Assembly: GCF_011299555.1 (NCBI RefSeq)
Contig: NZ_CP049857.1
Location: 2,852,001 to 2,916,000, forward strand
From: Dysgonomonas sp. HDW5A
Lineage (GTDB): Bacteria; Bacteroidota; Bacteroidia; Bacteroidales; Dysgonomonadaceae
DNA length: 64,000 bases
Direction of reading: 5' to 3'
Position 1 is the stretch's first letter; every line of letters starts with the position of its first letter. Shown in pieces: positions 27,502-36,567 of the stretch. The notes under the pieces were generated by a model. The model did not search any database and had not been told where the DNA came from. It was given only the letters and a program-made list of their open reading frames with translations. The translations under genes and the position numbers were made by a program.

Positions 27502-27888
27502 TCATATTTCGTATAGCTCGAGAGGCAATCCATCGGGATCGAAAAAGAAAGTGAATCGTTTACCTGTGATTTCGTCGGTGCGAATAGGTTCGGTTTTTAC
27601 ATCAAAGCTGTTGAGATATTCAACGGCTTTTTCTATGTTTTCGACCGTAAAAGCCAGATGACGCAAACCCTGAGCTTCGGGGTAAGAGGGACGTTTGGGG
27701 GCATCGGGAAACGAAAATAGCTCGATCTGAGACCTGTCGTCTATCCTTAAATCCAGTTTATACGATTGACGCTCGGCACGATACGTTTCGTGAATAACCT
27801 CGAATCCCAATATGCGGGTATAAAAATCTTTAGACACCCCGTAATCCGAACAGATGATGGCAACGTGGTGTATGTGCGAAAATTTCAT
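27502..27888 (-). CDS. gloA2: VOC-family glyoxalase I-like metalloprotein
   Basis: This 128-residue single VOC domain has metal-site residues in the expected places: HHVAI near residue 8, QIELFSF, GLRHLAFTV and the final LPLELYEI. The FDPDGLPLELYE ending is typical of the SMU1112c/YaeR group. The group resembles glyoxalase I, but its true substrate is not settled. Confidence 0.85.
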   Translation of the reverse strand: MKFSHIHHVAIICSDYGVSKDFYTRILGFEVIHETYRAERQSYKLDLRIDDRSQIELFSFPDAPKRPSYPEAQGLRHLAFTVENIEKAVEYLNSFDVKTEPIRTDEITGKRFTFFFDPDGLPLELYEI

Positions 27889-27935
27889 GTTTTCTTAATT
27901 TGTGAGGATAAAGATAAATAACTAAAATAGATAAT

Positions 27936-27973
27936 GATGCAAAACGAAACAAAAGATCAAGACTGAGCCTCTG
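27936..27973 (+). repeat. Isolated fragment of the interspersed element
   Basis: Thirty-eight bases match the internal stretch of copy C from GATGCAAAACG to GACTGAGCCTCT and then diverge. No arms or other parts of the element are present. Confidence 0.75.
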
Positions 27974-28140
27974 TAGTTACCCGAGCAATAAAGAGTTCAG
28001 CAACCTTATAAACAAAGATCGGGTTGTTTATTGAACTTGTTCTTTTCATGCCCGACAAAAAAGAGTTACCTTTGCAATGATCTATCGAGAGTCTCAAATC
28101 TCGTAGAGGAAAAGATTTTTTTACTATATATACATTGATT

Positions 28141-28854
28141 ATGAGTTCAACAATTACTTTCTATATTGCCCGACATGGTAAAACATTATTAAATACATTA
28201 GATCGTGTACAAGGATGGTGCGATTCGCCTCTTACACCTGAGGGAATAGAAGTTGCACAGTTTTTGGGTGCAGGATTACGCGATATCCGTTTAGATGCAG
28301 TTTATTCGAGCGATTTGCGTCGTACTCGCCAAACAGCAGAAGTGGTATTGGGTGAGCATGGACAAACAGAGCTGTCGATCAATGAAGTTTTCGGATTTCG
28401 TGAGGCGTGTTTTGGTAGCTTCGAGTCCGATTTTAATGCGAAAATGTGGGGAAATGTAGCACTCTTTCTTCAATATGTGAAGATGGAAGATATGTATCGT
28501 GATGTATTTCATGGAAAGATATCAAACAAAGAAGCTTTGGATGTGATAAGTAAGCTCGATCATATGGGATTGGCTGAAACTTTCGAACAGGTTGAACATC
28601 GTTCACAAAAAGCTTTGCGCGAAATTGCAGCCCAAGAAGCATCCGAAGGAAAAGATAAAAATGTACTTGTAATAGCTCATGGTATGAGTATTATTTGTAT
28701 GTTGCAAAACTTAGGAGGAAAGGAGCTTCTTAAAGGACATCTCGAAAATGCGGCTGTATGCAAAGTAACTTACCGTGACGGTAAATTTAGTGTGCAATCG
28801 ATGGGAGATATGTCTTATGTACATGCAGGCAGGGAGCTTGGAGAGAAAAAATAA
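28141..28854 (+). CDS. Histidine phosphatase family protein
   Basis: From ATG 28141 the protein is 237 residues, with the catalytic RHG motif (FYIARHGKTLLN), a SSDLRRTRQTAE segment and the second catalytic His in VLVIAHGMSI. This is the branch-1 histidine phosphatase (phosphoglycerate-mutase-like) fold. Substrate cannot be told from sequence. A TACCTTTG box at 28067-28074 precedes it. A DUF2807 lipoprotein gene follows after 40 nt in the same direction. Confidence 0.88.
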   Translation: MSSTITFYIARHGKTLLNTLDRVQGWCDSPLTPEGIEVAQFLGAGLRDIRLDAVYSSDLRRTRQTAEVVLGEHGQTELSINEVFGFREACFGSFESDFNAKMWGNVALFLQYVKMEDMYRDVFHGKISNKEALDVISKLDHMGLAETFEQVEHRSQKALREIAAQEASEGKDKNVLVIAHGMSIICMLQNLGGKELLKGHLENAAVCKVTYRDGKFSVQSMGDMSYVHAGRELGEKK

Positions 28855-28894
28855 TTTACAAAACATATTCATTACAAATTTAAATCGTACGTGT

Positions 28895-29620
28895 ATGAAA
28901 AAAACAATACATACATTGGTATATATATGTTGTGTAGCCGCATTGGCTCTGACATCGTGTAAGGGAAAAACTGTTCAAGGTGACGGAAATGTGATCAGTC
29001 ACGAAATTCCCGTTGAAATTTATAGCGAGATAAAAGTCGAAGGAGCTATTGATATTGTATATAATGCAAAACCCGATGAGGCCGCTTATCTGCGTATCGA
29101 AGCCGATGACAATATTATCCCACTTATCGACGTGAAGGTAAAAGGACGCTCGCTGACTGTTAAAGCCAAAGAAAGCATCAATCCAAGCCGTTTTGTTATT
29201 TATACCAATTCGCCCAGTTTGAAATATATCGAGAGCAAAGGGGCATCGAATATCAAATTGCAGGGAGCAATTGCCGGAGACGAACTGAAGATCGAAATGA
29301 AAGGTACGGGTAATTTCACCGCTGATAATCTGGTGTACGATAAAGCCGAATTTCAATTGAAAGGAGCCGGAAATATGGACATGTCGGGGCAGGTTCATAA
29401 AGCTAAAATCGAAATCTCGGGAACGGGAGACGTTAAAGCTGCGGGACTTGCTGTCAATGAAATGGAAGCCAATATCAAAGGTAGCGGCAATATCGAGGTC
29501 AATGTTTTAGATAAACTGAGCATCGATATCAAAGGCAAGGGAAATGTTGCTTATAAAGGCAATCCACAAATTACCAAGCAGAATATTAAGGGTGCCGGTA
29601 TGGTAAAAGTATTGCAATAA
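28895..29620 (+). CDS. DUF2807 (head GIN domain) lipoprotein
   Basis: The ATG at 28895 gives 241 residues with lipobox LALTSC. An upstream in-frame start at 28775 lies inside the preceding gene and is rejected. The mature protein is a right-handed beta-helix-like DUF2807 domain with repeated short units (IKGSGNIEVN, ISGTGDVKA, MKGTGNFTA). Function of the family is unknown; it is common in Bacteroidetes envelopes. A terminator lies at 29638. Confidence 0.85.
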   Translation: MKKTIHTLVYICCVAALALTSCKGKTVQGDGNVISHEIPVEIYSEIKVEGAIDIVYNAKPDEAAYLRIEADDNIIPLIDVKVKGRSLTVKAKESINPSRFVIYTNSPSLKYIESKGASNIKLQGAIAGDELKIEMKGTGNFTADNLVYDKAEFQLKGAGNMDMSGQVHKAKIEISGTGDVKAAGLAVNEMEANIKGSGNIEVNVLDKLSIDIKGKGNVAYKGNPQITKQNIKGAGMVKVLQ

Positions 29621-29637
29621 AACTGAAATGATTATAT

Positions 29638-29666
29638 AAAAAGAGCATCTTCGGGTGCTCTTTTGC
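29638..29666 (+). terminator. Terminator of the DUF2807 gene
   Basis: AAAGAGCA/TGCTCTTT stem with a TTCGG-containing loop, followed by T-rich sequence. Confidence 0.85.
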
Positions 29667-29715
29667 TTTTTATCAAGGTCGGATATTTTATAAATACCCC
29701 TTAATCTTTATATTT

Positions 29716-30245
29716 GTATGAATTATGTCCATCAGTAGTTGGGATTATATGTTCTATTATTCTAACGCACCCTTTGGGTTTGTTTTTCATTTTGCCTTGA
29801 TGCAAAACGAAACAAAAGATCAAGACTGAGCCTCTTTGCCCGACCCGCTACGGACTCGAAAGCTAAAACAAAAGAAAAACATTTAGACGTTGATCTCCTT
29901 TTGTTTCTTAACGCTTTCTTCATCCTACGGGTACCCCGTGCAAACGCCAAGGTCGGAAGCCTGACGGACAAAAGCTATTTGCGTGCGTCAGCCCTAGTGC
30001 ATCAGAGGCACAGCCGTTGGCTGACAAGCGAAACAGGCGTAAAACTAAACGTGCCGAAAGGCAATAAGTTTAGTTTAGCCTGTAAGCTTAAGTCAGACAG
30101 GTGAGCCACGCAGCACAAAGCCTTTTTGATTCCTTTTGCGGCTTTGGGTAAAAGGAATACAAGCAATCTTTGATTGTGCGTAGTAAAAAGACAATTTAAT
30201 AGAACATTAAACAAAACAAATCGACTACTGATTCGCATGAATACT
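29716..30245 (+). repeat. ~0.5 kb interspersed element, copy C
   Basis: Same orientation as copy A. Core about 29762-30183. Inner arms ATGTTCTATTA (29749-29759) and TAATAGAACAT (30197-30207) are exact complements. Outer arms ATCAGTAGT (29731-29739) and ACTACTGAT (30224-30232) are also complementary. Together with the core hairpins, the whole unit could fold into a closed, highly structured molecule. It contains no conserved protein frame. Confidence 0.92.
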
Positions 30246-30265
30246 AATCTATATAAGTAAAGAAT

Positions 30266-30499
30266 ATGGATGACTTATTGGAATCTGTTGGTAAAGCAGC
30301 AGGCGAAATACTTGTAGAGTCGGCTTTCACTTTAGTGGTTGGCGAAAATAAAGAAAAACCGGAGGATGAAAAGCCTCAAAAGAACGAAGAAGTTAAAGAA
30401 AGTAACTTTTCCGACTACGTGCTGCTTTTTGTAGGAGTGCTCGTTGTTATAGCACTTGTCGGTAGTTTTATAGCTCTTTTGTGGCTCTTTGTATTTTAA
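30266..30499 (+). CDS. Small membrane-anchored hypothetical protein
   Basis: This 77-residue protein has a charged N-terminal half (KEKPEDEKPQKNEEVKES) and one C-terminal helix (YVLLFVGVLVVIALVGSFIALLWLFVF). It starts 21 nt after copy C and is followed after 16 nt by the HAD gene, so the two may share a transcript. No family recognised. Confidence 0.6.
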   Translation: MDDLLESVGKAAGEILVESAFTLVVGENKEKPEDEKPQKNEEVKESNFSDYVLLFVGVLVVIALVGSFIALLWLFVF

Positions 30500-30515
30500 A
30501 GAAATTAACTGTTAA

Positions 30516-31208
30516 ATGAAAAATATAGATACAATTGCATTTGATGCAGATGATACCTTATGGGTAAATCAAACCTATTTTGATGAAACCGAATATCGCT
30601 TTCGTGAATTACTTGAAGAGCATTTACCTTATGAGAAGATTTCGGAAGAATTACTTAAGATCGAAGTAGATAATATGTCTATCTATGGATTTGGAGTAAA
30701 AGCCTTTACCTTGTCGATGGTGGAAGCCGCTTTGAAAATCTCAAATTATACGATTGAACCAAAAGTAATTCAACAGATAGTCGATTTAGGTAAAGAAATT
30801 TTACTGAAACCTATCGAACTGCTCGATGGCGTCAACGAAGTCTTGAAGATGCTTAGTGGAAGATATCGTTTAGTAGTAGTAACCAAAGGCGATTTACTCG
30901 ATCAGGAACGTAAACTCAGAGCTTCGGGTTTGGAACACTTTTTTCATCATATCGAAATAATGAGCGATAAACAACGAAACGACTATTGTAAGCTGTTTAA
31001 AAATCTCGATTGTAAACCCGAAAATTTCCTGATGATAGGCAATTCACTCAAATCCGATATTGTCCCTGTTTTGGAACTCGAAGGGCATGCTGCTTACGTG
31101 CCTTTTCACAGCACATGGGCACACGAAAAGCTCGAGGATAAAGTGATACACCCTAACTTATTAAGAATAGAAAAAATAACCGAAATACTTCCTTACTTGA
31201 TACAATGA
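30516..31208 (+). CDS. HAD-family hydrolase
   Basis: This 230-residue cytoplasmic protein has the HAD motifs: nucleophile region FDADDTLW (Asp10/Asp12), Thr in VVVTKGD, and the Mg-binding acidic motif GNSLKSDIVP. The cap is alpha-helical (subclass I). It overlaps the acetyltransferase gene by 4 nt (ATGA), so the two are translationally coupled. A phosphatase on a small metabolite is likely; the substrate is unknown. Confidence 0.88.
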   Translation: MKNIDTIAFDADDTLWVNQTYFDETEYRFRELLEEHLPYEKISEELLKIEVDNMSIYGFGVKAFTLSMVEAALKISNYTIEPKVIQQIVDLGKEILLKPIELLDGVNEVLKMLSGRYRLVVVTKGDLLDQERKLRASGLEHFFHHIEIMSDKQRNDYCKLFKNLDCKPENFLMIGNSLKSDIVPVLELEGHAAYVPFHSTWAHEKLEDKVIHPNLLRIEKITEILPYLIQ

Positions 31209-31825
31209 AACAAAAAATAGACATAGAAAACTGGGTAAGAAAAGACCATTACTTATTTTTCAAGAATTTTGACGAACCATTTTACGGCGTCTGTGTGAAT
31301 ATCGATTGTACGAATGCTTATCAAAGAGCTAAAGAATTGAAAACATCTTTCTTTTTGTACTATCTCCATAAATCGACACTGGCAGCAAACAGAGTAGAAG
31401 CATTCCGTTATCGTTTAGAGGAGAATGATGTATATCTCTATGATGTCATTGATCCTGAATCTACGGTTGACCGTCCGAACGGTACCTTCGGATTCAGCCA
31501 CATGGATTTTCACGAAGATTACGACCAATTTGCGGCTGAGGCTTCGAAGGTTATCGATAAGGTTCGCAATAGCACGGGAATAGATCTTTGTGCTGCCGTT
31601 AATGCCATACATTATTCGGCTGTGCCTTGGATCAATTTTACATCCCTTTCTCATGCACGTAACTTTTCGAGACAAGACAGTTGTCCTAAAATATCATTTG
31701 GTAAAATGACCGAAACCAACGGCAAACGTTCGATGCCGGTGTCTGTTCATGTACATCATGCACTGGTCGACGGAGTACATGTTGGGCAATATATTGATGA
31801 ATTTCAGAAATTGATGAACGAATAA
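31205..31825 (+). CDS. Chloramphenicol acetyltransferase-like (CAT fold) O-acetyltransferase
   Basis: This 206-residue protein is CAT-like from IDIENWVRKDHYLFF at the N-terminus to the catalytic HHALVDGVH near the C-terminus (His of HHxxxDG is the general base). Length fits the family. Chromosomal CAT-like genes in Bacteroidetes often acetylate unknown substrates, so this is not proof of drug resistance. It is coupled to the HAD gene by a 4-nt overlap. Confidence 0.85.
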   Translation: MKQKIDIENWVRKDHYLFFKNFDEPFYGVCVNIDCTNAYQRAKELKTSFFLYYLHKSTLAANRVEAFRYRLEENDVYLYDVIDPESTVDRPNGTFGFSHMDFHEDYDQFAAEASKVIDKVRNSTGIDLCAAVNAIHYSAVPWINFTSLSHARNFSRQDSCPKISFGKMTETNGKRSMPVSVHVHHALVDGVHVGQYIDEFQKLMNE

Positions 31826-31948
31826 CCTGTTTGATATGTTTATACCTTGTGCTGTAATTACCCTTCGAGGGTATTAGACAGGCAGAGTAAGTGTGGTTGT
31901 TACTTTGCAGGGCACGCAAACCAAATAATTATCTAACTTATAAATAGT

Positions 31949-32968
31949 ATGACAGACTCTAAAGAGCAATATTGGAAGTATTCATTACTGGTTATCATCG
32001 TCGTTCTGGGTGCAATCGTATTCAAAGAAACATTACCGTTTTTAAGTGGAGTACTGGGTGCCTGTACCATTTATGTTATGGTACGCAGGCAAATGAGCTA
32101 TTTGGCGGAAACAAAGAAAATTCGGCGAAGCATTGCGGCAACTCTTGTCTTATTGGAAGTGTCACTGTGTTTCCTTATTCCGGCATTCTTTGTTATCTGG
32201 TTATTGGTTAACCGATTGCAGGCTGTAAATCTCGAGCCCAGTGTGCTGATCAAAACCATTCAGCACTTTATTGACCTCGTTCACCAGAAAGTTGGATATG
32301 ATGTGATGAGCAGCGATAACCTGAGTATGATAACGTCTCGAATTAGCGGCGTTGCACAAATGCTCGTAGGACAAATCAGCTCGTTTCTGATCAATTCTTT
32401 TGTACTTCTTTTTGTCTTGTATTTTATGCTGCTAGGAGGTAAAACGATGGAATCGTACGTATATGATATATTGCCTTTTAAGAATAAAAACAAAAAAGAA
32501 GTAATCAAGTCTGCCAAAGTTATGGTTACTTCCAATGCAATAGGTATCCCTCTTTTAGCCTTAATACAGGGATGTATCGCTATGATTGGTTATCTGATAT
32601 TCGGAACACCAGACCCCGTTATTTTTGGTTTTCTGACTTGTTTTGCAACCATTCTGCCGCTTATAGGTACAGCACTCATCTGGCTTCCTTTGGCAGTATA
32701 TCTGGCATTGACAGGAAATGTGGCAGGAGGAATCGGTTTGGCTATATATGCAATAGTGGTAATTTCTAATATAGATAATCTGGTACGTTTTCTTTTACAG
32801 AAAAAACTGGCCGATACCCATCCGATGGTTACCATCTTTGGAGTTGTATTAGGATTATCGTTGTTTGGGTTCTGGGGAGTAATATTCGGACCTCTCTTGC
32901 TTTCGTTGTTTCTTTTATGCTTCGATATGTTTAAAAGAGATTATATCGATAGCGAAGAGCCTGATTGA
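31949..32968 (+). CDS. AI-2E family transporter (PerM-like)
   Basis: This 339-residue membrane protein has about eight helices, with the family's typical central soluble segment (residues about 75-140) and C-terminal GFWGVIFGPLLLSLFLL. The family was named for autoinducer-2 export, but many members export other solutes, so substrate is open. It stands alone, 123 nt after the CAT-like gene. Confidence 0.88.
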   Translation: MTDSKEQYWKYSLLVIIVVLGAIVFKETLPFLSGVLGACTIYVMVRRQMSYLAETKKIRRSIAATLVLLEVSLCFLIPAFFVIWLLVNRLQAVNLEPSVLIKTIQHFIDLVHQKVGYDVMSSDNLSMITSRISGVAQMLVGQISSFLINSFVLLFVLYFMLLGGKTMESYVYDILPFKNKNKKEVIKSAKVMVTSNAIGIPLLALIQGCIAMIGYLIFGTPDPVIFGFLTCFATILPLIGTALIWLPLAVYLALTGNVAGGIGLAIYAIVVISNIDNLVRFLLQKKLADTHPMVTIFGVVLGLSLFGFWGVIFGPLLLSLFLLCFDMFKRDYIDSEEPD

Positions 32969-32988
32969 ATCTGTTATGAATTGGATAA

Positions 32989-33504
32989 TCACTGTTTTAG
33001 TTTCTTGAGAACAGATTTCAACATTGTTTTTACGATAATGCAATGAAAGGGATATATAATAAAGAAATAGGCTCGTCCTAATAAATTATGGAACTTAACC
33101 AGAGTTGACACAGTAACCTGTTTATCGCTCTCGTTAAGTTCTTCTATTTTGATAGATAAATACATAACCAGATGTTTGTCGTTGGCACACAGTATAGTCT
33201 CTTCGTCTGATTTGGCGGCGATACTCATAAACTTGAAAGTACCGCCTGTTCGTATAGATTTTTCAAGCTCCTGTCTGTTTCCCTTATTTCCACCTTGTAT
33301 TCCGAAAGGTTTTACGAGAATATCCCGAAGTTTAAAGAGAGAGTCAACCCATTTAGGAGGAGCAGTCCAAAAGGCTACCATAATATCGTCGGCTGTTATC
33401 TTTTGAATACTACTGAAATTGCACTGAAGACATTCGGTATAATTGGCGGGCAGATATTGATTTATAAGATCCGTTTTTGATATTTGAGTTTTTCTTATCT
33501 TCAT
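32989..33504 (-). CDS. DUF2867-family protein
   Basis: The ATG at 33504 gives 171 residues (MKIRKTQISKTDLINQYLP); an upstream start adds 31 residues rich in aromatic and Lys and is rejected. The core VAFWTAPPKWVDSLFKLRDI then VKPFGIQGG matches DUF2867, a small family of unknown function related by fold to lipid- or polyketide-binding (SRPBCC-like) domains. It is a lone gene convergent with the AI-2E transporter. Confidence 0.7.
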   Translation of the reverse strand: MKIRKTQISKTDLINQYLPANYTECLQCNFSSIQKITADDIMVAFWTAPPKWVDSLFKLRDILVKPFGIQGGNKGNRQELEKSIRTGGTFKFMSIAAKSDEETILCANDKHLVMYLSIKIEELNESDKQVTVSTLVKFHNLLGRAYFFIIYPFHCIIVKTMLKSVLKKLKQ

Positions 33505-33689
33505 TTTGAAAGTTTTTTTGTAGCTTAAATATAGCATATTTTGGCTGTAGTAAAATAAATCAACTCTAAAAAAATACATTACAGACAAATAATCCACCCT
33601 GCAATCTTATTCTATTGTGAACATATTTTAAGACATCTTTGTTTAACTAACAAATCAATAGAATGCTAACTTAAATCAAAGCAAAAGAT

Positions 33690-34028
33690 ATGGGAAAGTT
33701 TGAAATAGTAAAAAGAAAAAACGGAGAATTTCAATTCAACCTAAAAGCCGGTAACGGTCAAGTGATTTTAACCAGTGAAGGCTATACAACAAAAGCGAAT
33801 TGTCAGAACGGCTTGGATTCAGTGAAGAAGAATGCTAAAGACGATGCTCATTACGATAGAAAAGAAGGTGTAAATAAAAAATATTACTTTAATTTAAAAG
33901 CTACAAATGGTCAGATTATAGGAACCAGCCAGATGTATGAGAGCGAAGCAGGTAGAGATAAAGGTATTGAGTCTGTGAAAAATAATGCTCCTGATGCTCC
34001 TGTTGCCGATCTTACCATCGAAATATAA
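33690..34028 (+). CDS. YegP-family protein (two DUF1508 repeats)
   Basis: This 112-residue protein consists of two DUF1508 units: FEIVKRKNGEFQFNLKAGNG (about 3-47) and KYYFNLKATNGQIIGTSQMY (about 63-107), each followed by a GIESVKKNA-type segment. YegP proteins are small stress-associated domains of unknown biochemical role. An imperfect AGGTCTGAGCCT palindrome lies directly after the stop, then a terminator at 34131. Confidence 0.88.
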   Translation: MGKFEIVKRKNGEFQFNLKAGNGQVILTSEGYTTKANCQNGLDSVKKNAKDDAHYDRKEGVNKKYYFNLKATNGQIIGTSQMYESEAGRDKGIESVKNNAPDAPVADLTIEI

Positions 34029-34130
34029 TAAGGTCTGAGCCTCTGTTTTCTTTGGTGGCTGTAATGTATTCTATTGCTGCTTAGGAAAATTAATTTAAGA
34101 ATTTGTGTTACTTATATATTTTTTGGAATG

Positions 34131-34170
34131 AAGCAGGACAGTCGTAAAAAAACTAGCCTGCTTTTATTTT
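34131..34170 (+). terminator. Terminator after the YegP gene
   Basis: AAGCAGG/CCTGCTT stem with a long loop, followed by TTATTTTT. Confidence 0.7.
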
Positions 34171-34193
34171 TCTGATATTAACCTATTATGTGT

Positions 34194-34802
34194 TTATCGA
34201 TTAGTAAGGGCACTCTGATAAGCATCGTAGTAGGGTGTAGAAACGAATGGAGCTTTGGCGAATGAGGGGTCTTGTAGTTCTTTCATCGCAAACATATCGT
34301 CACCTATCATCCATGGATAAAAACCAATGTAGTTTTTCAGCAAAAAGAGCAATTTATTATCAGTCTCCTGTTGTACTCCGTTTAGAAATATTTCGTTTAC
34401 CTGATAACCACCTAAGCAAAGAATATCTTTACGCCCGTCTTTATATTTTATAACTGCGACCAATCTGGCATCCAATGTTGATGGCGACTGAGCAGGTTTT
34501 AGAGAATCTATTCTCGATTTGAGATCTTCTATCTTTATAGAATCAACTATGTGAGCATCCAGTATACCCTTTCGGTCTTTATCAAATTGAGGAATATTTA
34601 ATTTAATATCTTCGGGCTTTACAGGAGTTTGAGACTCTACGAGGTAATTATAATATAAAACAGAAATAGAGTCGATTCGGCTGTCGATTTTGGCAGTAAC
34701 CTCAGCTCTGCCCTCGTTTGTCGCATTTTCTTTTTGTTTATTGTTACAGGCTGTAAACGATAATAATAGAATGAAAATGAATAGTAGGGAATGATTCTTC
34801 AT
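34194..34802 (-). CDS. Lipoprotein of unknown function
   Basis: This 202-residue protein has a lipobox (LLSFTAC, Cys about residue 19). The mature part has a helical segment (ITAKIDSRIDSISVLYYNYL-like) and a beta-rich end with an RNLVAVIKYKDGRKDI-type pattern. No known family is recognised. It is transcribed alone on the minus strand. Confidence 0.6.
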   Translation of the reverse strand: MKNHSLLFIFILLLSFTACNNKQKENATNEGRAEVTAKIDSRIDSISVLYYNYLVESQTPVKPEDIKLNIPQFDKDRKGILDAHIVDSIKIEDLKSRIDSLKPAQSPSTLDARLVAVIKYKDGRKDILCLGGYQVNEIFLNGVQQETDNKLLFLLKNYIGFYPWMIGDDMFAMKELQDPSFAKAPFVSTPYYDAYQSALTNR

Positions 34803-34936
34803 ATCTCGTAAATTAAATAATTGAACGTATTTAATAATAGGTCAGTTTATAGATTATTCGTTAATGAGTTCGCAGTCATGAATATCTGAGATTTGTTTAT
34901 TCGTCAACTGTTTTTATTATGAAAACATATCAGACC

Positions 34937-35911
34937 TTATTTGATAATGTTTTTAGGTAATTTATTCAATATCTTGGGATGAGTATTAAAGCGTTTGACG
35001 AAGGTGAGCTGAAAAGTTCCCGAATTTAGCATTGTGCTGCTTTCGTCCGACATCTGTACAACAACCCTGTTTGCCAGAGCTGATACACCTATCGACCAGC
35101 TATCGGCATGATATCCTGCTGAACCTCTCGGAAATAGAGTAGGATATACCTCCAGCCTTTGTTTGCCGAATTTATCTATTCTGTCTGCTCCTATATTTAC
35201 TCCCACAGTCATCGACCCCGATATGAAATAGTGTTTCTTAATGACCCACGTATAACCATAACCTCCATTTACTCCAAATTGAAAGTTATCCTGCTGATTT
35301 TTGTTGTGTCGTAAAACCAATGTACTATCGGAACGGATTCGACTCTGAAAAATACTTCCTCCCAGAAGAAATCCCCCGGCTGATTTTATTTGCTTCTCGC
35401 TCAGATTATAGGCTGCTTTATATGAGAATTTCCGATTGTTGAATACGTACATTCCATGTGCCCCGTATTGAGTCATTTGAACATCCGAAGCTCTGATGTG
35501 TGTTTCGTCATCGTCTTCGTACACTTTATTATATCCCCGATAATTTTGCAGGAATAAATCGATTACAAACTTGCGAGCGTAATAGTGGTATTGAAAATCA
35601 AAAGAACGGGTTCTTCCCTTTGTTTTATCTCTTAAGAATTGGAATCCGTAAGAACCGCTCATACTGAGGTTTTTCCATGAAAAGCCTAATCCTATATTTA
35701 CTGGAGTATTAGGGAGTAAAGAGAAATTACGCATCGATTTTGCATCATACTCCTGAGATAAAGATAGAAATTTATTGGAAACAGATGCTTGTATAGAAAA
35801 TTTTTGCTCGAATGGGGCAATGTACAGACTGTCTATCTGTGCCAGGCATGTACTTTGATAGAGTCCAGCCAAAAGCAAAAGACAGATAAGCCGGATAGAA
35901 TATCTATGCAT
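34937..35911 (-). CDS. DUF4421 outer-membrane protein
   Basis: The ATG at 35911 gives 324 residues with a signal peptide (MHRYSIRLICLLLLAGLYQS, cleaved after LA). In-frame ATGs at 35944 and 35959 are possible, but earlier ones fall upstream of a minus-strand -7 box TATCTTTG (plus-strand 35974-35981). The mature protein is a likely beta barrel: PFEQKFSIQASVSNKFLSL, then LLPNTPVNIGLGFSWKNL, and a final FVKRFNTHPKIL. This matches DUF4421, an uncharacterised Bacteroidetes outer-membrane family. Confidence 0.78.
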   Translation of the reverse strand: MHRYSIRLICLLLLAGLYQSTCLAQIDSLYIAPFEQKFSIQASVSNKFLSLSQEYDAKSMRNFSLLPNTPVNIGLGFSWKNLSMSGSYGFQFLRDKTKGRTRSFDFQYHYYARKFVIDLFLQNYRGYNKVYEDDDETHIRASDVQMTQYGAHGMYVFNNRKFSYKAAYNLSEKQIKSAGGFLLGGSIFQSRIRSDSTLVLRHNKNQQDNFQFGVNGGYGYTWVIKKHYFISGSMTVGVNIGADRIDKFGKQRLEVYPTLFPRGSAGYHADSWSIGVSALANRVVVQMSDESSTMLNSGTFQLTFVKRFNTHPKILNKLPKNIIK

Positions 35912-35973
35912 CAAATTTCTTGCTGGGGAAACAATACTCCTCATTACGTTTGCAGGCATATAAAAATGAATGC

Positions 35974-35981
35974 CAAAGATA
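35974..35981 (-). promoter_or_regulatory. -7 box for the DUF4421 gene
   Basis: TATCTTTG on the minus strand. No clear TTG was found at -33. It limits the possible start codons of the DUF4421 gene. Confidence 0.45.
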
Positions 35982-36161
35982 GAAATTTTTAATGTAGGGT
36001 AAATGATTAAATAAAGACATTTTGAGATATATCGATCCTTCGGGTAAACTAAAATATAGTATTGAATCAAACAAAATGTTAGTTTTAAACGTTTTATTAA
36101 AGTAAATCGAAGTTTCAGACCTGTTTACGCATGTGCTGACTATATATTTAATAATGCGATT

Positions 36162-36464
36162 ATGGAAAGAGAAAATTATGAACTGATTGATAATAGTCCC
36201 GAAAACAGATATGAATTTCGTATTGGCGAAGAAATAGCCAAGATTGAATACATCAAAACAAATAATAACGAAATATACCTCACGCATACCGAAGTTCCGG
36301 TTAGTCTGGAGGGTAGGGGGATAGGTTCGCAACTAATTGAAAAGACACTTCAAAATATCGAGTTGCAAAAACTTAGATTAGTGCCTCTGTGCCCATTTGT
36401 TACAGGATATATTCAAAAACATCCCGATTGGAGGCGTATTGTTATGAGAGGAATCAATATCTGA
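36162..36464 (+). CDS. YjdJ-like small GNAT acetyltransferase
   Basis: This 100-residue protein is a minimal GNAT: acetyl-CoA loop VSLEGRGIGSQLIE, then LVPLCPFVTGYIQKHPDW, the hallmark ending of the YjdJ group (GCN5-related, small). It is followed by a YjdI-like iron-sulfur protein gene, the same order pairing seen for yjdI/yjdJ in E. coli. Substrate unknown. Confidence 0.85.
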   Translation: MERENYELIDNSPENRYEFRIGEEIAKIEYIKTNNNEIYLTHTEVPVSLEGRGIGSQLIEKTLQNIELQKLRLVPLCPFVTGYIQKHPDWRRIVMRGINI

Positions 36465-36567
36465 ATTTCCTGAGATATTTTTCGATCTGTCGTTTCTACT
36501 AACCATAGGCGTAAATCGGTTTAAAACCTTTAAATACTTTTGTTTACTTAAAAAGAAGGAGGAAGAT

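Noticed and set aside
28775-28894. Upstream start for the DUF2807 lipoprotein
   Set aside because: It lies within the histidine phosphatase gene and would bury the lipoprotein signal.
31205-31825. Call as a chloramphenicol-resistance gene
   Set aside because: Only the CAT fold and catalytic HHxxxDG can be seen; chromosomal context with a HAD gene does not suggest a resistance cassette.
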